Source: Saccharothrix deserti (GTDB lineage Bacteria; Actinomycetota; Actinomycetes; Mycobacteriales; Pseudonocardiaceae). From it: 64,000 bases of DNA. Position numbers and translations under genes: made by a program. The notes under the pieces are model-generated. The model was not told the DNA's origin. It searched no databases and was given only the letters and a program-made list of their open reading frames with translations. Each line of letters starts with the position of its first letter. Positions within the stretch are counted from its first letter, which is position 1. Shown here one piece after another: positions 28,607 through 37,397 of this stretch. The stretch is taken from positions 1 through 64,000 of the forward strand of contig NZ_VKAB01000042.1 of assembly GCF_009769385.1 (NCBI RefSeq), in the 5' to 3' direction.

Positions 28607-29548
28607 ATGGCCGGAAAGGTGCCTTCGGTGGAGCTGGAGGTCGGGGACCGCACCGTGCGGATCTCCAACCCGGATCGCGTCTACTTCCCCGCGCGCGGGG
28701 AGACCAAGCTCGACCTCGCCCGGTACTACCTGGCGGTCGGCGACGGGATCGTCCGCGCGCTGCGTGAGCGGCCGTGCATGATGCACCGCTTCCCGTCCGG
28801 GGTGACCGGCGAGAAGGTGCACCAGAAGCGGCTGCCGCAGGGCGCGCCGCCGTGGGTGCGCACCGTGCGGGTGCACTTCCCCCGGTACAACCGGCACGCC
28901 GACGAGCTGTGCGTGACCGACATCGCGGACGTGGTGTGGGCGGTGCAGATGTCCACCGTGGAGTTCCACCCGTGGAACTCGCGCAGCGCCGACACGGAGA
29001 AGCCGGACGAGTGGCGCATCGACCTCGACCCGATGCCGGACTGCCCGTTCTCCCGGGTGCGGCGGGTCGCGCACGTGGCGCACGAGGTGCTGGACGAGTT
29101 GGGCGCGGTGGGCTGGCCGAAGACCTCGGGCGGGGCCGGGCTGCACGTCTACGTGCGGATCAAGCCCGAGTGGGGTTTCGCCGACGTGCGGCGCGCGGCG
29201 TTGGCGTTCGCCCGCGAGGTGGAGCGGCGGGTGCCCGACGACGTGACCACGACGTGGTGGCGGCGCGACCGCGACCCGCGCAGCCTCTTCATCGACTACA
29301 ACCAGAACGCGCGTGACCACACGATCGCCAGCGCGTACTCGGTGCGGGGCGTGCCGGAGGCGACCGTGTCCACACCCGTGCGGTGGGACGAGATCGACTC
29401 GCTCGACCCGCGTGACTTCACCATCGCGTCGGTGCCCGCCCGGTTCGCGGAACTGGGCGACCTGCACGCGGGCATCGACGACGCGGTGTTCTCGCTGGAA
29501 CCGTTGCTGGAGTGGGCTGACCGGGACGGCGTCGAACCGCCCGAATGA
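28607..29548 (+). CDS. LigD-type DNA primase-polymerase (PolDom), stand-alone
   Basis: The protein has 313 residues. It matches the polymerase domain of bacterial NHEJ ligase D: VRISNPDRVYFPARGETKLD near the N-terminus, RPCMMHRFPSGVTGEKVHQK, the metal-binding DLDPM with WRI before it, TSGGAGLHVYVRI, and SLFIDYNQNARDHTIASAYS with VRGVPEATVSTP. No ligase or nuclease domain is attached, as is usual for actinobacterial PolDom proteins. It extends primers and fills gaps with a preference for ribonucleotides during end joining. It is convergent with the prim-pol gene that follows; their stops are ten bases apart. Confidence 0.93.
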   Translation: MAGKVPSVELEVGDRTVRISNPDRVYFPARGETKLDLARYYLAVGDGIVRALRERPCMMHRFPSGVTGEKVHQKRLPQGAPPWVRTVRVHFPRYNRHADELCVTDIADVVWAVQMSTVEFHPWNSRSADTEKPDEWRIDLDPMPDCPFSRVRRVAHVAHEVLDELGAVGWPKTSGGAGLHVYVRIKPEWGFADVRRAALAFAREVERRVPDDVTTTWWRRDRDPRSLFIDYNQNARDHTIASAYSVRGVPEATVSTPVRWDEIDSLDPRDFTIASVPARFAELGDLHAGIDDAVFSLEPLLEWADRDGVEPPE

Positions 29549-29557
29549 GCTTTCGGT

Positions 29558-30379
29558 TCACCGCAGCACGCGCGGCTGCCGGCGGCCCAGCGCGATGCCG
29601 TTCCCGATGTGGTGCAGCGCCTCCCGCTCGGTCCACCCCTCGATGCCGTTGTGGGTCGAGGCGGCGGCCAACAGCAGTGACGTCGCGGTCGCCTCGTCCA
29701 GCCAGCCCGCGCCGACCAGCTCGCCGAGCCGGCAGGCGGCGGTGAACACGATGTGCGCCCGTGCACCCGGTCGGGCTTCGTGCACGCGCTCCACCTCGCC
29801 GTCCACCACGGCGGCGCGGTAGGCGTCGACCCGGCGCGGCGACGGCCGTTGGGCCGGGATCGGCAGGTCCTCGGGCGGCGGTGGGGTCAGCACGGCGACC
29901 AGCCACTCCGGGGCGGGCGCGACCGGGGCGTCCCGCACCACGCGGTACTTGTGGTGGCCGAGCAGCGAACCTGCGGCGACCACGTACCCGCCGACGCCAC
30001 GGGTGTCGACGTGCGGCGCGATCTTGCCGACGGTGTTGCCCAGCGGCACGTCCGGTGCCCGGAAGTAGCGGTGCTCTCCCCCGCTGGGCGTGGCCACGGT
30101 GTACGTGTCGCGCGGGTCCTCCTCGCCGTGCTGCCAGGCGCGTCGGGCGAACGCCTCGCGGCCGTGCGGCACGTCGAGGTCCACCACCAGCAACCCGGCC
30201 GGGCCGCACGAGATGCCGACGTTGTAGGCCCGGCGCGACCACCAGTGCCTGATCCGGTCCCGGTCGAGGGTCGCCTCCTCGTCCCAGCCGCGCAGCGCGG
30301 GCACCTTCCCGTGCGGGCGCAACGGCATCACGGGCCACCCTCGCGCGGCGGCGGCCAACGCCGCCCGGTACCTGGTCAT
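29558..30379 (-). CDS. Bifunctional DNA primase/polymerase (prim-pol N-terminal domain)
   Basis: The protein has 273 residues. The prim-pol family pattern is clear: ALAAAARGWPVMPLRPHGKV, HWWSRRAYNVGISCGPAGLL, the catalytic acidic pair VVDLDVPHG, then TYTVATPSGGEHRYFR and GVGGYVVAAGSLLGHHKYRV. Proteins of this type are usually found on plasmids and integrative elements with a helicase domain. Here the catalytic domain is followed only by a short helical tail, ALHHIGNGIALG. Its place next to an unrelated primase-polymerase and the CRISPR-like remnant hints at former mobile DNA. Confidence 0.9.
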   Translation of the reverse strand: MTRYRAALAAAARGWPVMPLRPHGKVPALRGWDEEATLDRDRIRHWWSRRAYNVGISCGPAGLLVVDLDVPHGREAFARRAWQHGEEDPRDTYTVATPSGGEHRYFRAPDVPLGNTVGKIAPHVDTRGVGGYVVAAGSLLGHHKYRVVRDAPVAPAPEWLVAVLTPPPPEDLPIPAQRPSPRRVDAYRAAVVDGEVERVHEARPGARAHIVFTAACRLGELVGAGWLDEATATSLLLAAASTHNGIEGWTEREALHHIGNGIALGRRQPRVLR

Positions 30380-30636
30380 GGTCGTTCCCCCTAGTGTTCG
30401 GGCAACGGGGGAAGCGCCGCCGGTTTCCAGTGTGCCGGTGTCAGGACTGCCGGTACAGGGCCACCAGGACGCCGTGCACGGCTTCGTCGTCCCGCTACAC
30501 CGGCACTGGTTCCGGGGTACCCGCCGGACTTCGTCGGCAACCGGGCCGAGCGCCGAGTCGGCTGGTCGGCACGGGTGCGCGGCCTGGTGCGAAAAGCGGG
30601 CGTCCGGCAGCGCGGGCCCGTGCTCTACTTCGCGGT

Positions 30637-31575
30637 GTGGACACCAGAGCGATCATCGACCGGACCCGTGAGCTGCTGGTCGAGCACTACGTCTTCCCCG
30701 ACGTCGCCGAGAAGCTGGACGCGCTGCTCGCCGCACGGCTGGCCTCGGGCGCGTACGAGGTGGCGTCACCCGAGGAGTTGGGTGCCGTGGTCACTGCGGA
30801 TCTCCAGTCGGTGAACGGCGACCGGCACCTGCGGTTGAAGTTCCACGCCGACGAGGTGCCCGACGGTGACGACTCGGCGGTCATGCAGCAGGTCGCCCGC
30901 GAATTCGACCTGTCCCTGGGCGGTGTCCCGCAGCTGCGCCGGTTGGCGGGCGGGGTGGTGCACCTGGAGCTGGCGCCGTCGCTGTTCCCGGTCGAGTGGG
31001 CCGCCGAGGGCATCACCGCCGCGTTCACGCTGGCGTCGCGCGGCGAGGCGTTGATCATCGACCTGCGCGGGAACACCGGCGGCGACCCGGAGACCGTCGC
31101 ACTCGTGTGCACCCACCTGCTGGACGAGGCGACCCACCTCAACACCATGCACGACCGGGCAGGCGAGGCCTCCCGGCAGTTCTGGAGCCAGACGCACGTG
31201 CCGGGCAGGCGGTTCGGCGGCAGTAAACCGGTGTACGTGCTGACCAGCGGCAAGACGTTCTCCGGCGCCGAGGAGCTGGCGTACGACCTCCAGCAACTCC
31301 GCCGCGCCACGATCGTCGGCGAGCGCACCGGCGGCGGCGCGCACCCACGCCGCGGCTTCACCGTCCACCCGCACTTGGAGGCGACGATCCCGACCGCGCG
31401 GGCGGTCAACCCGGTGTCCGGCACGAACTGGGAACTGGTCGGCGTGGCACCGGACATCGACGTCCCGGCCGCCGACGCCCTCGACCGCGCGCACCGCGAG
31501 GCGCTGGCCGAACTCGACCGCCGGGGCGGCGACTCACCGGCACTGGCCGAGGTGCGCGCCGCCCTGCACGGCTGA
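30637..31575 (+). CDS. S41-family (tail-specific/IRBP-like) serine protease
   Basis: The 312-residue protein starts at a GTG. The upstream in-frame sequence is Arg-rich and not protein-like. An N-terminal helical IRBP-type segment (VDTRAIIDRTRELLVEHYVF) leads to the protease core: ALIIDLRGNTGGDPETVAL and the nucleophile loop VYVLTSGKTFSGAEELAYDL, followed by VGERTGGGAHPR. No signal peptide or PDZ domain is visible, so it is probably cytoplasmic. The stop lies two bases from the convergent SulP gene. The substrate is unknown. Confidence 0.88.
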   Translation: MDTRAIIDRTRELLVEHYVFPDVAEKLDALLAARLASGAYEVASPEELGAVVTADLQSVNGDRHLRLKFHADEVPDGDDSAVMQQVAREFDLSLGGVPQLRRLAGGVVHLELAPSLFPVEWAAEGITAAFTLASRGEALIIDLRGNTGGDPETVALVCTHLLDEATHLNTMHDRAGEASRQFWSQTHVPGRRFGGSKPVYVLTSGKTFSGAEELAYDLQQLRRATIVGERTGGGAHPRRGFTVHPHLEATIPTARAVNPVSGTNWELVGVAPDIDVPAADALDRAHREALAELDRRGGDSPALAEVRAALHG

Positions 31576-31577
31576 GG

Positions 31578-33092
31578 TCAGTGGCTGCTCAGCTCGCCGG
31601 TGAGGGTGCCGTGGAGCTTGGCGCTGTGCCGGTTGAGACCGGTGATCTCGACGGTCTTGCCGCGGTCGGCGTACTTCGCGGTGACGGCGTCCAGCGCGGC
31701 GACCGAGGAGGCGTCCCAGATGTGCGCGGCGGTCAGGTCGATGACCACCCGGTCCGGGTCGCCCGCGTAGTCGAACCGGTGCACCAGGTCGTTGCTGGAC
31801 GCGAAGAACAGCTCGCCGGTCACCGTGTAGACGACCTGGTCGCCGTCGGGGTCGAGCAGCGCCTCGACGGTGGCCACCCGTGCGACACGGCGGGCGAACA
31901 CCGCCATGGCGACCACCGAGCCGACCACGACACCGATGGCCAGGTTGTGCGTGACCACGACCACCGCCACGGTGACGACCATGACGCCGATCTCGCCGGC
32001 GGGCATCCGGCGCAGGGTCGCAGGCTTGATCGAGTGCCAGTCGAACGTCGCGAACGACACCAGCACCATCACCGCGACCAGCGCCGCCATCGGGATCTCC
32101 GACACGACCGGCCCGAACGACACGCACAGGACCATCAGGAACGCCCCGGCCAGGAACGTCGACAGCCGGGTGCGGGCGCCGTTCTTCACGTTGATCATGG
32201 TCTGGCCGATCATCGCGCAGCCGCCCATACCGCCGAAGAAGCCGGTCACCACGTTGGCGACGCCCTGACCGATCGACTCGCGGGTCTTGTTCGAGCGGGT
32301 GTCGGTGAGGTCGTCCACGAGCTTCGCCGTCATCAGCGACTCCATCAGCCCGACCAGCGCCAACGCCAGCGCGTACGGGGCGACGATCCGCAGCGTCTCC
32401 AGCGTGAACGGCACGTCGGGCAGGCCGGGCACCGGCAGCGACGACGGCAGCTCGCCCCGGTCGCCGACCGTCGGCACGGCGATGCCCGCGCCCACCGTCA
32501 ACGCGGTCAGCGCCACGATCGACACCAGCGGCGCGGGCACCACCTTGCTCAGCCGGGGGAACAGCACCATCAGCACCAGCGCGCCGACCACCAGCGGGTA
32601 GACCACCCACGGCACGTCGACCAGCTCCGGCACCTGGGCCAGGAAGATCAGGATGGCCAGGGAGTTGACGAACCCGACCATCACCGAGCGCGGCACGAAC
32701 CGCATCAGCCCGGCCACGCCCAGCCCGCCGAGCACCATCTGGATCAGCCCGCCCAGGATGACCGCGGCCAAGAGGTAGCCGAGGCCGTGCTCACGGGTCA
32801 GCGGCGCGACGACCAGGGCGACCGCGCCGGTGGCGGCCGAGATCATCGCCGGACGTCCGCCGACGACCGAGATGACCACGGCCATGGTGAACGAGGCGAA
32901 CAGGCCGACGCTGGGCGCGACCCCGGCGATGACCGAGAACGAGATCGCCTCCGGGATCAGCGCCAGGGCGACCACCAGCCCCGCCAGCACCTCGGTGCGC
33001 AGCACCTTCGGGTCCAGCCAGGCCGGGCGTCGTGCCGAGTGGACGTCCGGCGAGGTCGGAGGCGTGTTCGGTGCGGAGGGGTTCACAACCAC
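31578..33092 (-). CDS. SulP-family anion permease with C-terminal STAS domain
   Basis: The protein has 504 residues. The N-terminal part holds about ten to twelve membrane segments with the SulP signatures ALALIPEAISFSVIAGVAPS, GLFASFTMAVVISVVGGRP and FFGGMGGCAMIGQTMINVKN. The last 100 residues form a STAS domain (VYTVTGELFFASSNDL, VVIDLTAAHIWDASSVAALD). It transports sulfate, bicarbonate or another anion; the sequence does not decide which. No carbonic anhydrase or sulfate gene is adjacent. It starts at a GTG with AGGGTG close by. Confidence 0.93.
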   Translation of the reverse strand: MVVNPSAPNTPPTSPDVHSARRPAWLDPKVLRTEVLAGLVVALALIPEAISFSVIAGVAPSVGLFASFTMAVVISVVGGRPAMISAATGAVALVVAPLTREHGLGYLLAAVILGGLIQMVLGGLGVAGLMRFVPRSVMVGFVNSLAILIFLAQVPELVDVPWVVYPLVVGALVLMVLFPRLSKVVPAPLVSIVALTALTVGAGIAVPTVGDRGELPSSLPVPGLPDVPFTLETLRIVAPYALALALVGLMESLMTAKLVDDLTDTRSNKTRESIGQGVANVVTGFFGGMGGCAMIGQTMINVKNGARTRLSTFLAGAFLMVLCVSFGPVVSEIPMAALVAVMVLVSFATFDWHSIKPATLRRMPAGEIGVMVVTVAVVVVTHNLAIGVVVGSVVAMAVFARRVARVATVEALLDPDGDQVVYTVTGELFFASSNDLVHRFDYAGDPDRVVIDLTAAHIWDASSVAALDAVTAKYADRGKTVEITGLNRHSAKLHGTLTGELSSH

Positions 33093-33343
33093 CCTGTCGT
33101 GCTCGGGCGCGCTCCGAGGCGCGCGAAACGTGGGCTCGCCGGTCAGGGGGTGACCACGGCGGTCGGGAATCGGGTGGAGTGGAACCGGGACGTCGTCGGC
33201 ACCGGTCTCGGGGTGGGCGCGGGCCTCACCACCGCGGGCATCCTACCGGCCCGTGAGCAGGCACCCGCCCGAGTGGGGAGGCAGGTGTACCGGCGGAGGA
33301 CGTGGGTAGGCCCCTAGTTCGGACGATCGGAAGGGAGCCGACC

Positions 33344-33874
33344 ATGCCCGATCCCGGTAGCCATGCCTACGACGTGCGCCGCGCGGCCGGTCCGGCCGGC
33401 GGCGGGGGTGGAGTCGAGGAGGACGGCGGCCTGCACGCGCGCAGCGCCGCGTTCAGCGGTCACACGATGATCCCCGACCGGTACTCGTACGACGGCGGCA
33501 ACACGTCGCCGCCGCTGGAGTGGTCGGACGTGCCGGCGGGCACGGCGGAACTGGCACTGCTGTGCGAGGACCCCGACGCGCCGGGCGGGACGTTCGTGCA
33601 CTGGGTGGTCGCGGGCATCCCCGCGGACGTGACCGCGATCGAAGAGGGTTCCGTGCCGCCGGGCGCGGTCGTCGGCCGCAACGACTTCGGCAAGCAGGGC
33701 TGGGCCGGGCCGCGGCCACCGGTGGGCGACGAGCCGCACCGCTACTTCTTCCGGCTGTACGCCGTGGACCGACCGCTCGGCCTCGGCGAGGGCCTCACCG
33801 CGGACGACCTGCGCAGCGCGGTCGAGGGACACGTGCTGGCCCACGGCACGCTGGTCGGCCTGTTCGGCCGCTGA
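33344..33874 (+). CDS. YbhB/YbcL family protein (phosphatidylethanolamine-binding protein-like)
   Basis: The protein has 176 residues from the ATG at 33344, behind GGAAGGGAG. A Gly-rich N-terminal extension of about 35 residues precedes the domain. PEBP motifs follow: DGGNTSPPLEWSDVPAGTAE, LLCEDPDAPGGTFVHWVVAG, GPRPPVGDEPHRYFFRLYAV, and a C-terminal EGHVLAHGTLVGLFGR. The function of bacterial members is poorly defined; ligand binding or protease inhibition is suggested for the family. A terminator hairpin lies just downstream. Confidence 0.93.
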   Translation: MPDPGSHAYDVRRAAGPAGGGGGVEEDGGLHARSAAFSGHTMIPDRYSYDGGNTSPPLEWSDVPAGTAELALLCEDPDAPGGTFVHWVVAGIPADVTAIEEGSVPPGAVVGRNDFGKQGWAGPRPPVGDEPHRYFFRLYAVDRPLGLGEGLTADDLRSAVEGHVLAHGTLVGLFGR

Positions 33875-33879
33875 CCGCC

Positions 33880-33910
33880 TGGTGCCGGGTGGCCCGACCA
33901 CCCGGCACCA
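33880..33910. terminator. Hairpin after the PEBP-like gene
   Basis: A 13-bp perfect stem (33880-33892 with 33898-33910) has a five-base loop. There is no U-tract. It can also serve the pseudogene on the other strand. Confidence 0.7.
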
Positions 33911-33925
33911 CACACCTCGGCGGCA

Positions 33926-35334
33926 TCAGGCCCGCGACTGTGCGAGTCCCCGTTGCAGGTCGTCGGCGTTCATCACCGGGATGAACTCGACGGTGACGAG
34001 GTCGGTCTCCGGTTGGAAGGTGGGCTCGGTGACGAGTGCCGCTCGCGCCACGAGGTCGGGTCGCCCGATGTCGGCCGCGAGAGCCGCGGCCTCCGGGCAC
34101 GCGTCAAGACCGCCGGGCAGGTCGGACGACAGGTAAAGCGCCCCGCCGAGGGCCAGCAGGAGGCGACAGCGACCGGCTTGGTCGAGTTCACCGGCGCCGA
34201 CATCGAGTGCCAAGCGGAACAGTCGGGCGCCCTCCTCGTAGGCGTGGCGGCGCATCGCCTCGTCCCGGCGCGCTCGATCCAGCCGGACGCCCTGGCCGAG
34301 TCACCGAGGACCGCCGCAACCGCCCAGTGGCGCGCGAGGTCGAACACGTGCGGTTGGAGTCGTCCCGCGAACACCTGCTCGACGGCCTCAGCCGCCGTCC
34401 GGTGGAGCGTCACCCGCTCGGGAGTGCCCAGGCCGGCTTCGACGGCATCACGGATGATGGCGTGCGAGAAGCGGTGCCGCGCCGGAGTGGAGGCAGGCTC
34501 GACCACCCCCGCCGCGGCTGCCTCGTCGAGCGCGTGGAGGCACGCTGGCACCGGCAGATCGACCATCTCCGCGACGACGGCCAGCGAGAACTCCTGGCCG
34601 ACGATCGAGGCGGCCCTCAGCAGCCGGACGCATTCCGACGGGAGTCGGTCCAGCCGCGCACTGATCGCGTCCCGCACGCCGGCGGTGACCGGTGTGGCCG
34701 ACGCGCCGGCCTGTCGCGATGGTTCGCCACGATGAGCAGTCGCTCGCCACTCAGGTTTCCCGCGACATGCCGCGGTAGCAGCAGCGATGGCCGATCCGCC
34801 GCGTGCAGGTCGTCGAGCACGACCACCAGCGGGAATCGAAGGCTCACCTGCCGCAGCAGGATTGCCACCGCATCGAACCGCCGGACCCGGTCCTCGACCG
34901 ATGCGGTGCCGTCCGCACGCTCCTCGGCGCCGGTGAAGACGTCCGGTGCCAGCGGGCCGAGATCCCGGGTCAGTCGGTGCTCGTCGGCAATCGCGGTCAG
35001 GTCGACGATGGTGGACGCGGCGCGCAGCACCTGCCGCCACGGCCAGTACGGCGGCGTGCCCGCCGAGCCCGCCGCTCGGTCCCAGACCGCTGAGACGTCC
35101 TTGGTGCCGGGCCCACCGGCACAACTCCTCGGCCAAGCGTGTCTTGCCGATGCCCGGCTCGCCCAGGCAGAGCACGACGCGTGGGTGGCCGTCGAGCGCC
35201 GCCGCGAGACCGTCCGCCAGCACGGCGAACTCGCGCTCCCGTCCGACCAGCTCTGTTCGCATCAACGCCACCGCCCCTGAGCCCAGCGTGTCCCCTACCT
35301 CTCGGAACAGCCCCAACTTCGAGCGTTCAAACAC
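33926..35334 (-). pseudogene. Broken AAA-ATPase transcriptional regulator (LuxR/MalT-like), multiple frameshifts
   Basis: The start region encodes MRTELVGREREFAVLADGLA and Walker A (LGEPGIGKTRLAEELCRWA). Near 35095 the protein-like sequence moves to another frame (DVSAVWDRAAGSAGTPPYWP, then Walker B LVVVLDDLHAADRPSLLL). It returns to the first frame near 34700 (RDAISARLDRLPSECVRLL, IVGQEFSLAVVAEMVDLPVP). It shifts again near 34260 (RRHAYEEGARLFRLALDVGA) and stops at 33926 without the C-terminal HTH. At least three frame changes and a missing end make it non-functional. It was once a large ATP-dependent regulator. Confidence 0.85.
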
Positions 35335-35545
35335 TATGACCGGACTTGTCGGTGGCCGCCAAAGCGCGGACCGCCGCGACGGTCGCCCTCCACATCGCGC
35401 CCACCATCACCTCCATGTGGTCGAGCCATGACCGACTGTCGTAGAGGCGGTCGTCCGGGCGGAAGGTCGGTTCGAGGACGTCAAGGAGGCGTAAGACCTG
35501 TTCGACTTGAGTCGCGGTGGATGCGTCGGGAAATCGGAACGTGTT
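35327..35545 (-). pseudogene. C-terminal fragment of an unrecognised protein
   Basis: One frame reads a coherent, helical, acidic sequence: TATQVEQVLRLLDVLEPTF, RPDDRLYDSRSWLDHMEVMV, then AMWRATVAAVRALAATD before a TGA. No start codon precedes it within the open frame, and a stop cuts it about 70 residues upstream of its end. I do not recognise the family. It lies directly upstream of the broken AAA regulator and adds to the decay in this stretch. Confidence 0.35.
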
Positions 35546-35607
35546 TCATCCCTTCGGGTAGTGATAATGAGTGGCCGCTGCCGATAACATCGGTACAGGG
35601 GGAACTC

Positions 35608-36204
35608 ATGAATCACATTGAGGTTCGTCACGCAGACAGTGACCTCGTCGAAAGATTTGCGCACCGACTGCGGTTGTTCGATTCCAATGTCGATGGCATC
35701 GTGCGGCGGCGGGACGTGGTCGCGACGGCGGAGCGGTTGGTGCGCGGGTTCGGCATCGCACCGCAGTCGATCGGCGCCGAACGGGTCCGGGCCGGGTACG
35801 AGATGCTGTCGTTGGCGCTGCTCGCGGAGTTCGGCGACGTGGCGTGCGACGAGATCGCGGTGCGGGGATTCACCGCGGCGCTCACCGCGGACCCGACCAG
35901 GATGGCGGACGTGGGCCGGCGGATCGCCCGCGCCGACGCCGCGGCCGTGCGCGAATGCCTCGCGCCGATCGGCGAGGCGGTGAAGGCGGAACACGTGGCC
36001 GAAGTGATCGTGGTGCTCGGCGCGCACCCCGGCCACTTCCCGGTGATCCAACACACCTTGGAACGCGACGGCGCCCTGATCCGACTCACCGCCGCGATCC
36101 GCCCCTTCGCGGATTACTTCACCGGTTGCGACTACCCGGGCCTCTACGGCCGCCCACAGGGTCGACGGATGGCGGAATCGGACGGCCAGTGCGGGGTCGG
36201 GTGA
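35608..36204 (+). CDS. EF-hand-like calcium-binding protein
   Basis: The 198-residue protein has GGGGGA just before the ATG. Near residue 25 it carries FDSNVDGIVRRRD, which fits the 12-residue EF-hand loop with Asp at positions 1 and 5, Asn at 3, Gly at 6, and Asp in place of the usual Glu at 12. The rest is helical and resembles the calerythrin-type layout with further, more degenerate loops (ALTADPTRMADVGRRIARAD). It may buffer calcium or act as a sensor. A partner cannot be named; the O-methyltransferase 80 bases downstream is the nearest candidate. Confidence 0.7.
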   Translation: MNHIEVRHADSDLVERFAHRLRLFDSNVDGIVRRRDVVATAERLVRGFGIAPQSIGAERVRAGYEMLSLALLAEFGDVACDEIAVRGFTAALTADPTRMADVGRRIARADAAAVRECLAPIGEAVKAEHVAEVIVVLGAHPGHFPVIQHTLERDGALIRLTAAIRPFADYFTGCDYPGLYGRPQGRRMAESDGQCGVG

Positions 36205-36285
36205 TCACGCCGCGAAGAGGATCGAGGCCGGCGCAGCAAGGGCAGGATCGATTTTCCGTTGACACGTACGACATAGTGGATTTTC

Positions 36286-37287
36286 GTGGAACACAACGAC
36301 ATCGACACGATCCGTCGTATGGCCGGGCTGGCTACGCCGATGACGCTGCGGGTCGCGGTGACCCTGGGTCTGCCGGATCGGCTACTCGGCGACGGCGCTT
36401 CCATCGACGAACTCGCGGTCGAGCTCGACGTTGCCCCGGTCGCGCTCGACCTCCTGCTGAACCACCTCGCGACCCTCGGGGTCGTCGAGCGCACCTCCAC
36501 CGGCTACCGGACGACCGCGTACGGCGCGAACCTCTGTGTCGATGCCGGCAATGGCCTGACCGACCTCCTGCGTCTGGACACCGCCGGTGGCCGCGCCGAA
36601 CTGGCTTTTGTCGAACTCGCCCACAGCGTCAGCACCGGTCAAGCGGCCTACCCACGCCGCTACGGGCAGGACTTCTACGCCGATCTGGCCGAGTATCCGC
36701 ACCTCCGTGAGTCGTTCGACCGGCAGATGACGCACCGGTTCCGCGAGCAGATTCCGCGGATCGTCGCCGGTTTCGACTGGTCCCGGTTTTCCACCATCGT
36801 CGACGTGGGTGGTGGCCAAGGCAGCTTGCTCGCCGCGATCCTGGCGGCCCATCCTGGGATGCACGGCCACTTGGTCGATCTCGAACCGACTGCCGCCGAG
36901 GCCCGCCACACCTTCAGCGCGCACGATCTCGATGAGCGGACGCAGGTGACGGCGGGGAGCTTCTTCGACCCGCTCCCGGCAGGAGCGGATGCCTATTTGT
37001 TGTTCGACATCCTCCACAACTGGGACGACGAGCACGCCCACCGCATCCTGAGCCGTTGCGTTGAGGCCGCTCGCCCAGTCGGGCGCGTTCTGGTCATCGA
37101 AGGGGTCGGCGGGCTGCGGGCCAACAGCCAGAGCGACCTGGACATGCTCGTGATCTTCGGCGGTCGCGAGCGCCGGATCGACGAGTTCCGCGCGCTCGCC
37201 TCGTCGCACGGCCTGGTCCTCGACGCTGTGACCGACCTGACCGATCAACGCTGCCTTCTCGAATTCCAGTTCGCCGCCGGCCAATGA
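36286..37287 (+). CDS. SAM-dependent O-methyltransferase (AcmB/TcmN-like class)
   Basis: The 333-residue protein starts at a GTG. An N-terminal winged-helix dimerisation domain (VAVTLGLPDRLLGDGASIDE, LLLNHLATLGVVERTSTGYR) precedes the Rossmann core with the SAM loop IVDVGGGQGSLLAAILAAHP, the acidic VDLEP and the catalytic-region DILHNWDDEHAHRIL. This is the family that methylates hydroxyls of polyketides and aromatic natural products. It lies 8 kb beyond the cluster regulator, next to decayed genes, so membership of the main cluster is uncertain. Confidence 0.9.
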   Translation: MEHNDIDTIRRMAGLATPMTLRVAVTLGLPDRLLGDGASIDELAVELDVAPVALDLLLNHLATLGVVERTSTGYRTTAYGANLCVDAGNGLTDLLRLDTAGGRAELAFVELAHSVSTGQAAYPRRYGQDFYADLAEYPHLRESFDRQMTHRFREQIPRIVAGFDWSRFSTIVDVGGGQGSLLAAILAAHPGMHGHLVDLEPTAAEARHTFSAHDLDERTQVTAGSFFDPLPAGADAYLLFDILHNWDDEHAHRILSRCVEAARPVGRVLVIEGVGGLRANSQSDLDMLVIFGGRERRIDEFRALASSHGLVLDAVTDLTDQRCLLEFQFAAGQ

Positions 37288-37311
37288 GATTTCGCCGCCG
37301 GCCGATGAGAT
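37270..37311 (+). repeat. 21-bp tandem duplication across the methyltransferase stop
   Basis: Two adjacent 21-base copies (37270-37290 and 37291-37311) differ at one base. The first copy contains the last codons and stop of the methyltransferase gene; the second lies downstream. It is a recent slippage duplication with no effect on the protein. Confidence 0.85.
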
Positions 37312-37397
37312 AACGACGGCGTCGCGGTGCCCGACAGCTCGGGTCAGTGCTCGAAGGTGCGGACAGTGCACCAGCCAACGGTCGGCGGCGTTCGGCG

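Noticed and set aside
36286..37287. Treating the O-methyltransferase as a certain member of the PKS cluster
   Set aside because: Eight kilobases of unrelated and decayed genes lie between it and the cluster, and no GGTAA box was seen upstream.
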